From Pseudomonas orientalis (GTDB taxonomy: Bacteria > Pseudomonadota > Gammaproteobacteria > Pseudomonadales > Pseudomonadaceae): 64,000 nucleotides of DNA. Positions 27,749-37,028 of the stretch are shown in pieces. The notes under the pieces were generated by a model that searched no databases, was not told where the DNA came from, and saw only the letters and a list, made by a program, of their open reading frames with translations. Within the stretch, counting starts at the first letter, position 1, and every line of letters starts with the position of its first letter. The stretch covers positions 1-64,000 of the forward strand of contig NZ_JYLM01000016.1 in assembly GCF_001439815.1 (NCBI RefSeq), in the 5' to 3' direction. The position numbers and the translations under genes were made by a program.

Positions 27749-29905
27749 TCACTTGCCGCGATTGAGTTGACGCAGGTCGCCCATCACCGCCGCCAGCGCG
27801 CGGTCGAACAGCAAACCCTCGTCCAGGCTGCGCAGGGCCCCGCGCTTGAAAGCCGCGGCCAATTGCCCGGAAGTTTTCTCCAGGACCTTGAGCCCCGAGC
27901 GACTGACGAAAATATAACGATGGTTCGGCGCCATGATCGCCGTGAGCTTGCACCGCAGCACGGTGTCTTCGTCCTGCTGGAACTCCACCCAAGCGCCGAC
28001 CCGCAATTGGTGAACCTTGAGCAGGTCCGGGTCATCATGCGGCAGGTCTTCGACGGCGTCCGACAGCTGGGTGCCGAGAATAAAAGGCTCGCAGACTTCA
28101 ATCAGTCCCTCGCCCTCCTCGCCTTGGCATGTTCGAACATGTACGGCCTGCAAGCGCAAAAAGAACTCACGGGTGCTGAAAGGATCGAACGCCGCACCGG
28201 CCAACCCATCGCGCAACGACTTGAGCAACCCCGGCAATTGCTCCAGCAGACGCCGACCCGCCTCGGTGTCTTCGTGCAGGCCGACGCTCCAGATCAATTC
28301 ATCCAGGGTGCGCAGCCCGGTTTGCCACTGCACGGAGTGTTCGCCGTGCTTGAGATTGGCCAGCAACAGCACCTGGCTCCAGGTCAGTTGCACAAACTGC
28401 ACCACGAACGGCGGCAGGACCTTGCCCAATAACCGCCGGTTCAGCGCTTGCGCCACGCGCTGGCGAGCAACCTCGGTGCGCAGGCGCCCTTCCTCGACGT
28501 CACGGGTGTGCTGTTCGAGCAACTCGCTGCGCTGCTGCTCTTGTTTCATGAATGTGCTGAATTGCACCAGTAACTGCGAAAAGATCGCCGAATCTTCGAC
28601 GAACTCATTCAACAGGCGCTGGATGACCTGTTCGATACGCAGGTACAGGCTGTCGTTCTGATAGCCATTGCGCGGGCTGCAACCCATGGCGGCGCTGGCG
28701 ATCTGGTTGAGCAAGCGTCGTGCCGGATGCCCGGGGCAACTGAACAGGCTCTTGTCCAGCACGGCGACCTTCAGTATCGGGATCTGCAAGCGCGCGATCA
28801 GGGCTTTGAAGGCGTGGGGCACACTGCGGTCGTTGAGGATGAATTCAAAGAGCAGCGCGACGAGGTTGATCACATCCTCATCGGCCGCCTCCAGCACCCG
28901 CGACTTCCCGCTCTTGACGCTGACGCGGGTCAGCAATTGTTCGAGCTGGTTGCGCAGGTCGACATCGTCCTCGGCCCCAGGCTCCGGTACGTATTGCTGC
29001 AAATGCGAGAGCAGGCGCAGCAGGTCTCGGCTGGCGATGGGTTGCGGTTGAGCACTGGCTTCAAGGGTCGGCGCTACGCTGCCGCGCATCCCGACCAGCA
29101 GTGCTTGCAAGGCGGCAAAAGCTTGCTGGCCGCTTTCATCACAGGGTGGCTCGGCGGCCGGCGGGCTGTCCTGGCGTTGAAGCTCACGCGCCGCTCGCGC
29201 GCCCGCACGACGGGACGGCACGCTCCTGAGCCCAGGCAGGACCCCGGTGGCGACCAGCAGTTGATTGGCTTCGCCATAGAGCTGGTCGGCATCGCTGAGT
29301 ACGTATTTCTCGAAGAGCTTGAGCATGATCAGCTTGACCCGGATCTCCACCCCCAGGCTGCGGCCCGCCTGCAAAAAAAACTGGCAAAGCCGTGCAGGGC
29401 CCAGAGGATTCTCATGATCGGTCATGGGCCTGCCCAGCACTTCACTCAAGCGCGCGCTCAGTTGCCCGAGCGCCAAGCCGTCACGGTGTTGCACCCGGCC
29501 AACCATTGCCTCCAGTGCCACGGCCTTTTCCCGGTCATCCGCCCGGGTAACGCCGGTCATCTGGTAGGACACCACTGGCACCGGATGCAACTCGCCGCTA
29601 TCGCCCTGGCTCAGTGCGGCAAAGGCGGCATACAGTTGCTCCATGAACACGCGCTCGAAGTTCTTGCGCTTGAGGCGCAGGTCGCGCATGGCCTCGAAGA
29701 AAATATGCTGGTCAACCGTGCTGCGGGCCTTGTCGGCCATTTCGAACAGGGTGTCGTCGGCGTTATCGAACAGTTCCTGAAGCCCCTGTTGCAACTGTTG
29801 CGCGGCTTTATCACGCACCTGCAGCACCACCACCGGCAACCGTGCGAGCGGCGATGGCGTAGCCTGTGCCTGCTTGATAGGCACCACCTTCCCGTCATTG
29901 TGCAT
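27749..29905 (-). CDS. DUF1631 family protein
   Basis: The 718-residue protein belongs to the DUF1631 family (PA4523 type), whose role is not known to me. It is mostly helical, without signal peptide or membrane segments. A first conserved block covers residues 25-200 (LFDNADDTLFEMADKA, RLKRKNFERVFMEQL), a low-complexity region with Pro/Ala follows about residues 210-290, and the C-terminal part includes DPDLLKVHQLRVGAWVEFQQ, which recalls a PilZ-like barrel. The ATG at 29905 follows AGGAGG; the extension upstream is unsupported. It is transcribed toward ampD, but a 61-bp gap separates them. Confidence 0.85.
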   Translation of the reverse strand: MHNDGKVVPIKQAQATPSPLARLPVVVLQVRDKAAQQLQQGLQELFDNADDTLFEMADKARSTVDQHIFFEAMRDLRLKRKNFERVFMEQLYAAFAALSQGDSGELHPVPVVSYQMTGVTRADDREKAVALEAMVGRVQHRDGLALGQLSARLSEVLGRPMTDHENPLGPARLCQFFLQAGRSLGVEIRVKLIMLKLFEKYVLSDADQLYGEANQLLVATGVLPGLRSVPSRRAGARAARELQRQDSPPAAEPPCDESGQQAFAALQALLVGMRGSVAPTLEASAQPQPIASRDLLRLLSHLQQYVPEPGAEDDVDLRNQLEQLLTRVSVKSGKSRVLEAADEDVINLVALLFEFILNDRSVPHAFKALIARLQIPILKVAVLDKSLFSCPGHPARRLLNQIASAAMGCSPRNGYQNDSLYLRIEQVIQRLLNEFVEDSAIFSQLLVQFSTFMKQEQQRSELLEQHTRDVEEGRLRTEVARQRVAQALNRRLLGKVLPPFVVQFVQLTWSQVLLLANLKHGEHSVQWQTGLRTLDELIWSVGLHEDTEAGRRLLEQLPGLLKSLRDGLAGAAFDPFSTREFFLRLQAVHVRTCQGEEGEGLIEVCEPFILGTQLSDAVEDLPHDDPDLLKVHQLRVGAWVEFQQDEDTVLRCKLTAIMAPNHRYIFVSRSGLKVLEKTSGQLAAAFKRGALRSLDEGLLFDRALAAVMGDLRQLNRGK

Positions 29906-30148
29906 CCTGGCCTCCTGAAACGGCGGGTGTTGAGATGGGCAAGGAACGCAAGCAGGCCGGCTGGGCGCTGCGAGTACCAATCACCATCAGGACGTCAAAG
30001 CTATGACGCCAATCGCAAGGCGCGAGATTATCGGCAAATCAAGGGCGTTGCGCCAGTAAACTCTGCCCTGCGCGGTAAATGAGTGACGAGTCTGGGTTCC
30101 CATCCGCGCAGCCCCTATAATCGCGGCACTTTGTCTGTGGAGCCTGTT

Positions 30149-30997
30149 ATGCCGAACCTGCGTCTTGCCGACCTCGCCGCCGAAATCGAAGCCAACGTGC
30201 GCCGCGCACTGCTGGAAGACATCGGCAGTGGTGATATCACCGCACAGTTGATCCCGGCCGAACGGCTGGCCAAGGCCACGATCATTACCCGCGATGCGGC
30301 CGTTATCGCCGGGACGGCCTGGGTGGATACGGTATTCCGCCAGCTGGATCCGCGCGTCGCCGTGCATTGGCAGGTGGCCGATGGTGAACGTGTCAACCCT
30401 GACCAGCCGCTGTTTCACCTTGAAGGCCCGGCGCGCTCGCTGCTCACCGGCGAACGCAGTGCGCTGAATTTCCTGCAGATGCTGTCAGGTGTCGCCACCC
30501 GTGCCCGATACCTGGCGGATTTCGTCGCCAGCACCCAGGTCAAGCTGCTGGACACGCGCAAGACATTGCCGGGCCTGCGCCTGGCGCAGAAATACGCGGT
30601 CACCTGCGGCGGTTGCCACAATCATCGTATCGGACTGTATGACGCCTTCCTGATCAAGGAAAACCATATCGCCGCGTGCGGGGGCATTGCCCAGGCCATC
30701 AGCGCGGCGCACAAAATCGCCCCGGGCAAGCCGGTGGAGATCGAAGTGGAAAGCCTGGAGGAGTTGCGCGAAGCCCTGGCGGCGGGCGCCGATGTCATCA
30801 TGCTCGACGAACTGAGCCTGGACGACATGCGCGAAGCCGTGCGGCTGAACGCAGGCAAGGCCAGGCTGGAAGCCAGCGGCGGGATCAATGAAAGCACCCT
30901 GCTGCCCATCGCCGAGACCGGTGTGGACTACATCTCCATTGGTGCGATGACCAAGGATGTGAAGGCCGTGGATTTGTCGATGCGGCTGAGTATCTAA
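30149..30997 (+). CDS. nadC: Nicotinate-nucleotide pyrophosphorylase (quinolinate phosphoribosyltransferase)
   Basis: The 282-residue enzyme makes nicotinate mononucleotide from quinolinate and PRPP in NAD synthesis. Substrate-binding motifs are visible: LLDTRKTLPGLR, KYAVTCGGCHNHRIGL, KENHIAACGG, IEVEVESLEE and the C-terminal EASGGI and GVDYISIGA. The ATG at 30149 matches the length of PA4524. It stands alone and is divergent from the DUF1631 gene. Confidence 0.96.
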   Translation: MPNLRLADLAAEIEANVRRALLEDIGSGDITAQLIPAERLAKATIITRDAAVIAGTAWVDTVFRQLDPRVAVHWQVADGERVNPDQPLFHLEGPARSLLTGERSALNFLQMLSGVATRARYLADFVASTQVKLLDTRKTLPGLRLAQKYAVTCGGCHNHRIGLYDAFLIKENHIAACGGIAQAISAAHKIAPGKPVEIEVESLEELREALAAGADVIMLDELSLDDMREAVRLNAGKARLEASGGINESTLLPIAETGVDYISIGAMTKDVKAVDLSMRLSI

Positions 30998-31008
30998 AAA
31001 GCCTTGGC

Positions 31009-31107
31009 TGTAGGCGCGAGCTTGCTCGCGAAAAACTCAAAGGCACCGCGTGCACTCAGCTGTCACGCGTTATCGTTAACGTTTTTCGCGAGCAAGCTCG
31101 CTCCTAC
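31009..31107. repeat. REPIN of the TAGGAGCGAGCTTGCTCGCG family
   Basis: The left REP TGTAGGCGCGAGCTTGCTCG has a C for A change against the right arm, which reads CGCGAGCAAGCTCGCTCCTA. This is the second REP family of the window, also found nested at 14165-14264. It separates the convergent nadC and DUF6388 genes. Confidence 0.88.
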
Positions 31108-31116
31108 TGGTGGCGT

Positions 31117-31422
31117 TTAGACTACAAGATTATTCATCTCGCAGTACTCTTCCCATTCGACACCCAGTACTTCGGCGGCCTCCTTGTGCAAGGCCAGGCG
31201 TGCGGTTTCGAATTCTTCCGGTGTAGAGGTGTATTTGAGGGTCAGTTCCCAAGGCTGGAGGTTCTGGCTCTCGGCCTCGTCCTCGAATGCCCACTGGACC
31301 TGATCACGCTGATCGTCAGCGCTCAGGTCCTTGATCTCTTCTTTGAGCTGCGGCGTTGCCTCGAGGTATTTGTCGAGGGCTGTCTGGTGCCGAACTTCCT
31401 GGGTCATCTCAGTCGTGGTCAT
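31117..31422 (-). CDS. DUF6388 family protein
   Basis: This 101-residue acidic protein (MTTTEMTQEVRHQTALDKYL at the start, VEWEEYCEMNNLVV at the end) belongs, as far as I can tell, to a small family restricted to pseudomonads and relatives. It has no signal peptide, membrane segment or cysteine motif and is likely a soluble helical protein. GAACGACATG precedes the reading frame with AGAGAACG as a weak ribosome binding site. Function is unknown. Confidence 0.8.
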   Translation of the reverse strand: MTTTEMTQEVRHQTALDKYLEATPQLKEEIKDLSADDQRDQVQWAFEDEAESQNLQPWELTLKYTSTPEEFETARLALHKEAAEVLGVEWEEYCEMNNLVV

Positions 31423-31610
31423 GTCGTTCTCTTAGATCGAGGAATGGGGATGCATCTGGGTCATCAAGGTTGCGCAGATACGAAAGAGCGGGCGCGAATG
31501 CCGGCTCGTCTGGCCTTCAGAACCATTCTGGGATCATCTGAAAACAGTGCCTTTGGAACATGCCTTTGAAACGTGGCTTTTGAAACATACCTTTTGAAAC
31601 AGTGTTGCCC

Positions 31611-31686
31611 TGGTGCCCGAGACAGGAATCGAACCTGCGACCTTCGCGTTACGAGTGCGCTGCTCTACCGGCTGAGCTACACGGGC
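31611..31686 (-). tRNA. tRNA-Thr (anticodon CGT)
   Basis: The minus strand gives a complete 76-base cloverleaf starting GCCCGTGTAGCTCAG, with anticodon loop CTCGTAA (CGT), T-loop TTCGATT and encoded CCA. It lies next to pilA, the same neighbourhood as in P. aeruginosa, where tRNA-Thr borders the pilin allele locus. Confidence 0.97.
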
Positions 31687-31750
31687 GGTGGGCTAAAGCT
31701 AGCACCGCATCGGGCATGCGGCAACCGGCTCGCTCACCGCCCGACAGCCG

Positions 31751-32164
31751 TTATGCGCCGCTGGCGCCACAACCCTTGGCAACGTATTGCGCCTCGGCCG
31801 TGGTTGTACACGCCCATCCGCTGGTTGCGCTGCGCGTCAAGGTGATGGTCTTGCCCAGCACGGGCGCAGGCGCATCAAGGATTTCACAGCTGATGGAGCC
31901 GCTGCCCGTGGCGACATCACCTGTCACATCGATCCTGCAATTGGCGGTGGGCGTCTTGCCGCCAATCGACGGCACCGTGGGCACGGCGCCTTGATTGATG
32001 ACATCTTCGTAGCCGGCCTTCAACGCGCTGATTTCAGCCAACCCCGCCGTGAACTTGGCCTTGGCCTGGTGCTTGGTGTACATGGGCAAGCCAATGGTGG
32101 CCAAAATGCCGATGATTGCCACAACGATCAACAACTCGATCAAGGTAAAACCTTTCTGACGCAT
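31751..32164 (-). CDS. pilA: Type IV pilin major subunit
   Basis: The 137-residue prepilin starts MRQKGFTLIELLIVVAIIG: a short basic leader cut after Gly5, then Phe+1 and Glu+5, the class IVa signature processed by PilD. The hydrophobic helix covers residues 6-28. Four cysteines are present; the last two (WACTTT and AKGCGASGA) can form the D-region disulfide loop. The ATG at 32164 follows GGAGAG; GTG two codons upstream is an alternative. It diverges from pilC, as in P. aeruginosa. Confidence 0.93.
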   Translation of the reverse strand: MRQKGFTLIELLIVVAIIGILATIGLPMYTKHQAKAKFTAGLAEISALKAGYEDVINQGAVPTVPSIGGKTPTANCRIDVTGDVATGSGSISCEILDAPAPVLGKTITLTRSATSGWACTTTAEAQYVAKGCGASGA

Positions 32165-32362
32165 CACTTTCACTCTCCAGAATAGAACCATGACAAGGCG
32201 CGTCCTGCGCCCCGCAGTGTGCAGCGGCGCCAGTGTACTCATCCCTGCGCGATCAATCGCATACCAGAAGCACAATCTGACATTTTATCGCCCGACGCCT
32301 GCCTGCCTGTATCCGTCCGCTGGCTAAGCTGTAAATTCTCAATCTGCATGTGCGAACGCGAC

Positions 32363-33571
32363 ATGAATGACAGCTCGACGATCTACGCCTGGCAAGGCAT
32401 CAACCGCAAAGGCCGCAGGGTGTGCGGGAAAATCGCGGGGCATGACCTTGCGTTGGTCAAGGCACGACTGCGCGAGCAAGGGATCTGCGCCGAGCGTGTG
32501 CGCAGGCAATCGCCAGGCCTGCCAAGCCTGGCTGCGCCGATACGGCCGGCGGACATCGCCCTGTTCACCCGCCAGCTGGCGACGCTGCTGAAGGCGGGTA
32601 TCGCGCTGCTGCAAGCCTTTGACATCATCAGCGAGGGCGTTGAAAACCGCCCGCTGCGCGAGCTGGTCAAGGGCTTGAAACAACAGGTCGCGTCCGGTAA
32701 CAGCCTGACCAGCACGCTGCGCCAACACCCCCGTTACTTCGACGACCTGTACTGCCACCTGGTTGCCGCCGGTGAACAGGCCGGCGCCCTGGAAACGCTG
32801 CTGGAGCGCGTGGCCATTCATCTGGAAAAAAGCCAACAGCTCAAGACCAGAATCAAGAAAGCCATGATCTACCCGCTTGCGGTGCTGGTGGTGGCAGGCC
32901 TGGTCAGCGCAGTGTTGTTGATGCAGGTGGTGCCGCAGTTCCAGAACCTGTTCGCCGGGGTCGACAGCCCATTGCCCGGTTTTACCCTGGGGGTCATCGC
33001 CCTCTCCGATTTTCTGCGACAGGCCTGGTGGCTACTGGCGCTCGGTCTGGGCGCAGCCATCGGCGGGCTGCGTCACGCCTACCGTGTTTCTGCACTGTTT
33101 CGCTATCGGCTGGAGGCGGGTTTGTTGAAAGTCCCCCTGGCAGGCAAACTATCGAGCAAAGCTGCCGTCGCCCGCTACGCCCGTACGCTTTCAACCACCT
33201 TTGCGGCAGGCGTTCCCCTGGTGCAGGCGTTGAACTCAGTGGCCGGCGCCGTCGGTAATGGCCCTTTCAGACAGGCAATCGAACATATGCGCCACGATGT
33301 ATCCACAGGCATGCAGTTGAATCAATCCATGGCCGCCAGCGGCCTGTTTCCAGGCATGGCGATCCAAATGACGGCAATCGGCGAAGAATCCGGCACCCTG
33401 GACCACATGCTGGAAAAGGTCGCAAATCATTACGAGGCCGACGTAGAGACCCTCGTCGATAACCTCACCAGTTTGATGGAACCGCTGATCATGGTGGTGC
33501 TGGGGAGCATCGTCGGCGCGCTGGTGATTGCAATGTACCTGCCGGTGTTTCAACTGGGTTCGGCATTTTGA
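32363..33571 (+). CDS. pilC: Type IV pilus inner membrane platform protein PilC
   Basis: The 402-residue GspF-family platform protein has two homologous T2SSF domains (about residues 65-190: TRQLATLLKAGIALLQAFDI; and about 270-390: ARTLSTTFAAGVPLVQALNS) and three membrane segments (LAVLVVAGLVSAVLLMQVV; WWLLALGLGAAIGGL; MVVLGSIVGALVIAMYL). The ATG at 32363 fits the family N-terminus (YAWQGINRKGRRVCGKI), though no good ribosome binding site precedes it. The usual pilB ATPase gene is missing between pilA and pilC; only 198 bp separate them. Confidence 0.92.
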   Translation: MNDSSTIYAWQGINRKGRRVCGKIAGHDLALVKARLREQGICAERVRRQSPGLPSLAAPIRPADIALFTRQLATLLKAGIALLQAFDIISEGVENRPLRELVKGLKQQVASGNSLTSTLRQHPRYFDDLYCHLVAAGEQAGALETLLERVAIHLEKSQQLKTRIKKAMIYPLAVLVVAGLVSAVLLMQVVPQFQNLFAGVDSPLPGFTLGVIALSDFLRQAWWLLALGLGAAIGGLRHAYRVSALFRYRLEAGLLKVPLAGKLSSKAAVARYARTLSTTFAAGVPLVQALNSVAGAVGNGPFRQAIEHMRHDVSTGMQLNQSMAASGLFPGMAIQMTAIGEESGTLDHMLEKVANHYEADVETLVDNLTSLMEPLIMVVLGSIVGALVIAMYLPVFQLGSAF

Positions 33572-34434
33572 GCGCGTTGCTGGGCGAGCAGCCCTGGGCG
33601 TTTGTCGGCATGGCGCTGATGCTGGGCCTGATCGTCGGCAGTTTTCTCAATGTGCTGGTATGGCGCCTGCCCAAGATGCTCGAGCGCGAATGGCGCGCCC
33701 AGGCCCATGAGATCCTCGGCCTGCCTGCCGCATCCGTGGGGCCGGTCTATAACCTGATGCGCCCTAACTCATGCTGCCCGCACTGCGACCAGCCGATTCG
33801 TCCCTGGGAAAATATCCCCCTGCTCAGCTACCTGATGCTCAAGGGTCGTTGCACCCATTGCCGTGCAACCATCAGCGCGCGCTATCCCCTCACCGAACTG
33901 GCCTGTGCGCTGATATCCGCCACCGTCGCCTGGCACTTGGGTTTTGGCTGGCAGGCCGGCGCGGTGATGCTGCTGAGTTGGGGGTTGTTGGGCATGAGCC
34001 TGATCGACGTGGATCACCAGCTGCTGCCGGATGCCATGGTGCTGCCGCTGCTGTGGCTGGGACTTATCCTCAACAGCCTGGGCCTGCTGGCGACATTGCC
34101 CGATGCGTTATGGGGCGCGGTGCTCGGTTACATGAGCCTGTGGAGCGTGTTCTGGCTGTTCAAGCTGGTCACCGGCAAGGATGGCATGGGTCATGGCGAC
34201 TTCAAGCTATTGGCGCTGCTGGGTGCCTGGGGCGGCTGGCAGATACTGCCGATGACGCTGCTGATGGCGTCACTGCTCGGCGTGTTTGCCGGGCTGCTGC
34301 TGATGCGCTGGCGCAAGACGCAGGTGTCGGCACCGATGCCATTTGGCCCCTGCCTGGCAATTGCCGGCTGGATTGCATTGCTCTGGGGTGGTCAAATAAC
34401 CGACTTCTATTTGCAGTCTGTCGGTTTCAGATGA
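33568..34434 (+). CDS. pilD: Prepilin peptidase / N-methyltransferase
   Basis: The 288-residue membrane enzyme cuts prepilins and methylates the new N-terminal Phe; it also serves type II secretion pseudopilins. The zinc-binding cytoplasmic loop has CPHC and CTHC; the aspartyl protease residues are in SLIDVDHQLLPD and GHGDFKLLALLG. The start is TTG at 33568, overlapping the pilC stop (TTTTGA), so it is coupled to pilC. Confidence 0.95.
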   Translation: MSALLGEQPWAFVGMALMLGLIVGSFLNVLVWRLPKMLEREWRAQAHEILGLPAASVGPVYNLMRPNSCCPHCDQPIRPWENIPLLSYLMLKGRCTHCRATISARYPLTELACALISATVAWHLGFGWQAGAVMLLSWGLLGMSLIDVDHQLLPDAMVLPLLWLGLILNSLGLLATLPDALWGAVLGYMSLWSVFWLFKLVTGKDGMGHGDFKLLALLGAWGGWQILPMTLLMASLLGVFAGLLLMRWRKTQVSAPMPFGPCLAIAGWIALLWGGQITDFYLQSVGFR

Positions 34435-35054
34435 CCACTCCTGTTGCAACACCCTGGATTCTCGGCCTCACGGGCGGTATCGGCAGCGGTAAAAGCGCTG
34501 CGGCCGAGCACTTCACCCGGCTGGGTGTCGACCTGATCGACGCCGATCATGCCGCCCGCTGGGTGGTCGAGCCCGGCCGACCGGCGCTGGCGCGCATTGC
34601 CGAGCACTTCGGCAGCGCTGTGCTTCAAGCGGACGGCCAACTGGATCGCGCGGCGTTGCGCACATTGATTTTTGAAGTGCCCGAAGAACGTCTTTGGCTC
34701 GAAGGCCTGTTGCACCCGCTGATCGCTGAAGAGATTCGCGATCACCTGGCACGCGCCCGGTCGCCCTACGCGATTCTGGTGTCACCGCTGCTGATCGAGT
34801 CCGGCCAATACCGCATGACCCAGCGCATCCTGGTGATCGACGTGCCGCAATCGCTGCAGATTCAGCGTACCCTGCAGCGCGACAGCATCAGCGAGCAACA
34901 GGTGCAGGCCATTCTCAAGGCCCAGTCGAGCCGCGAAGACCGCCTGAACCATGCCGATGACGTACTGGTCAATGACCAGGACCTTGCCTGGCTGCACGGC
35001 GAGGTCGAGCGACTGCACCACTTTTACCTTACTTTGCGTGGAGGCCGATCATGA
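34431..35054 (+). CDS. coaE: Dephospho-CoA kinase
   Basis: The 207-residue kinase performs the last step of coenzyme A synthesis. The P-loop GLTGGIGSGKSAAAEHF is at residues 12-28, followed by DADHAARWVVEPG and the LID-region SPLLIESGQYR. The ATG at 34431 overlaps the pilD stop (ATGA). The usual pilD-coaE-yacG cluster of gammaproteobacteria. Confidence 0.96.
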   Translation: MTTPVATPWILGLTGGIGSGKSAAAEHFTRLGVDLIDADHAARWVVEPGRPALARIAEHFGSAVLQADGQLDRAALRTLIFEVPEERLWLEGLLHPLIAEEIRDHLARARSPYAILVSPLLIESGQYRMTQRILVIDVPQSLQIQRTLQRDSISEQQVQAILKAQSSREDRLNHADDVLVNDQDLAWLHGEVERLHHFYLTLRGGRS

Positions 35055-35251
35055 GCCAACCCTTGACCGTCGATTGCCCAACCTGCGGTGCCCCCGTGGA
35101 ATGGAAAGCGACCAACCTCAACCGGCCGTTTTGCTCGGACCGTTGCAAACTCATCGACCTGGGTGCCTGGGCCGCTGAAGAGCACAAGATCCCGGTGGCC
35201 CCGGACGCCGAAGACGAGTTGTTTTCCGAAGACCTGCCGCCGCGCCACTAA
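35051..35251 (+). CDS. yacG: DNA gyrase inhibitor YacG (zinc protein)
   Basis: This 66-residue protein binds one zinc by CPTC and CSDRCK and has an acidic tail (EDELFSEDL). E. coli YacG binds GyrB and blocks gyrase DNA binding. Its ATG overlaps the coaE stop (ATGA). Its own stop overlaps by four bases the stop of the opposite gene (CTAA). Confidence 0.94.
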   Translation: MSQPLTVDCPTCGAPVEWKATNLNRPFCSDRCKLIDLGAWAAEEHKIPVAPDAEDELFSEDLPPRH

Positions 35252-35463
35252 GGGCGCATAAAGGCGTATTCCTGCTGGTCGTCGAGGTTTTCCGCAAGGT
35301 ATTGCAACTCGTCGGCCAGGTCTTCAAAGCTGCGCACGCCCTTGCTCTGCTGCACCACCGCGCTGAGCATGGCACGCAGGGTCAAGCCCGGATCAAAACC
35401 GATTTCCTGCGCCGCATCCTGACTTCTGCGCAACTCCTGCCGCGCCCATTCGTACACACCCAT
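35248..35463 (-). CDS. Conserved Pseudomonas protein (PA4531-like)
   Basis: The 71-residue protein (MGVYEWARQELRRSQDAAQE at the start, DDQQEYAFMRP at the end) lies opposite yacG as a similar gene does in P. aeruginosa. It is acidic and helical, with no cysteines or membrane segment. GGAGCACCAATC precedes the ATG at 35463. I do not recognise a function. Confidence 0.75.
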   Translation of the reverse strand: MGVYEWARQELRRSQDAAQEIGFDPGLTLRAMLSAVVQQSKGVRSFEDLADELQYLAENLDDQQEYAFMRP

Positions 35464-35526
35464 GATTGGTGCTCCTGAAATTTTGCAGAGCATGGGCCTG
35501 TGCGGTCATCCGCTTTTTGACCTGGG

Positions 35527-36216
35527 TCAATGCCGCGAATCGTCGTCCTTCCAAGGCGCCGAGAGGTAGCGGGTGCGGTTGAATGTTTCCAGCCACTCCG
35601 GGCAGAACACCACCAGGGCACTGATGACCATGCCGTTGATAAACGCTTCGGGAAAGATGATCAGCCACAGGTAGCCAACAAAATCCTCCAGCCATTGCGG
35701 CATCGCAAATCGTCCATTGACCCACAGCAACCCCAGGCCGACCAGCAGGCAGAGCAACGCCGACAGCGCTGCGGCGAAAAACCCGGAACAAAAGATATAC
35801 ACAAAGGGGTTTCGCGGTTGCGCCCGCTCCACGAGCAGTGCGCAAAGCTCAGTGATGAGTACCGGAAGGCCAATCAGCAACAAGCCATTGACGCCGACAG
35901 CGGCGAGGTCCTGGCGCCCCAGCCATACCAACCCCAACTGTGCGACAAACCCACCGACGATTGCCAGCGGCCAATCCAGCAACAGGGTCACCGCGGTCAT
36001 GCCGATAAAGTGGTAAGACACCCCCGTATCGAAATCGCGCCGCACCAGCCACAACATGAACAGCGCGAACACCGTGCCAAACAGCAAATGCTGGCGCCGT
36101 CGGTCGGCAAACAGCTCGATCCAGGGCGCACGCACAATCGCCCAGACCACCACCGGGACATACAACAACCCGCCGAGACCGAGGGTCAGGGGCGCCAGAA
36201 CAGCGGCACTGATCAC
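35527..36216 (-). CDS. CbiM-like energy-coupling factor S-component / membrane protein
   Basis: The 229-residue membrane protein has about six to seven hydrophobic segments. Sequence such as SYHFIGMTAVTLLLDWPLAIVGG and FINGMVISALVVFCPEWL recalls the metal-uptake CbiM/ECF permease family, in which an N-terminal His and inner polar residues bind Ni or Co; here the usual MHI start is absent. It resembles the P. aeruginosa PA4533 position in this cluster. The GTG at 36216 follows AAGGGAG by seven bases; an in-frame ATG at 36252 lacks one. No ATPase gene is beside it, so the function is open. Confidence 0.7.
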   Translation of the reverse strand: MISAAVLAPLTLGLGGLLYVPVVVWAIVRAPWIELFADRRRQHLLFGTVFALFMLWLVRRDFDTGVSYHFIGMTAVTLLLDWPLAIVGGFVAQLGLVWLGRQDLAAVGVNGLLLIGLPVLITELCALLVERAQPRNPFVYIFCSGFFAAALSALLCLLVGLGLLWVNGRFAMPQWLEDFVGYLWLIIFPEAFINGMVISALVVFCPEWLETFNRTRYLSAPWKDDDSRH

Positions 36217-36345
36217 GGATGCACTCCCTTTATAAAAAGCCTCACCGCCCACCTCATCCCTGGACCGGTTGCCGGATGAACAGTCTACACCCGCGTTTTA
36301 AAGCAAGACTTCCTGTGGTCATCATTTGAACGCTAAGCTGCGACT

Positions 36346-36975
36346 ATGGATGACTCAGACTATTTGCGACTGCTCACCGTAGCCGCCGAACAAGCCAACG
36401 CGTTTCTGTCCAATGCCCGCAAATGGGAGCGTGAGCGTTGGGTCTGCCAGCGCCTGTTGCAAGGCTTGAACGTGCCCTATCGCGCCGATGAGTTCCACGC
36501 CGCAGGCACCGAGCCGCCGGACGTGCTGTTTCGCGATGCCAGTTTTGAAGTGTTCTTTGTATTGGACGAAGGCCGCCGCCTGAACGATGAATGGCGCGAC
36601 GAATTGCTGCGCAGGCGCAGCGCTTTCTCCTTGAGCCAACTGGTGCGGCGCGAAGCCAAGCCAAGGCGCATTCCCGCCCATGAGTTCCTGCTGCGCCTGG
36701 CACCGACACTGCGCAAGAAAGCGCATAACTACAAAGAACGCGGCATGGACCTGGGGGAGCTGGACCTCATCGCCTTCGCCAGCCTCAAGCGCGAAGTGCT
36801 GGACCTCAACAGCCACTTTCCGCCGCCCACCGAATACCTGCGCCAGGGCTGGCGCTCTCTGTCACTGGTGGGGCCAACCTTTGCGCGAGTATTGTTCGCC
36901 CATCCGGACGCGCCGGATTTCTTGCGCAACAACCTGGGCCGCAGCATAGTGTTCGATGTGGGCATCAGCCTTTGA
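36346..36975 (+). CDS. DUF1780 family protein
   Basis: The 209-residue soluble protein (MDDSDYLRLLTVAAEQANAF at the start) belongs to DUF1780, a family with a nuclease-like fold in a structural genomics entry as I recall, but with no proven activity. Conserved parts include ADEFHAAGTEPPDVLFRDA and FEVFFVLDEGRRL, which resemble a D...ExK arrangement of PD-(D/E)XK nucleases only loosely. It precedes the DUF3094 and ndh genes on the same strand. Confidence 0.8.
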   Translation: MDDSDYLRLLTVAAEQANAFLSNARKWERERWVCQRLLQGLNVPYRADEFHAAGTEPPDVLFRDASFEVFFVLDEGRRLNDEWRDELLRRRSAFSLSQLVRREAKPRRIPAHEFLLRLAPTLRKKAHNYKERGMDLGELDLIAFASLKREVLDLNSHFPPPTEYLRQGWRSLSLVGPTFARVLFAHPDAPDFLRNNLGRSIVFDVGISL

Positions 36976-37028
36976 TCCGCAGGCTGTAACGTGACGCCCC
37001 TTTGCAACGTCTACCTGACGAGGCCTTT

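Noticed and set aside
33771..34430. Long N-terminal extension of coaE
   Set aside because: It overlaps pilD in another frame; the ATG at 34431 gives the normal 207-residue enzyme and an ATGA overlap.
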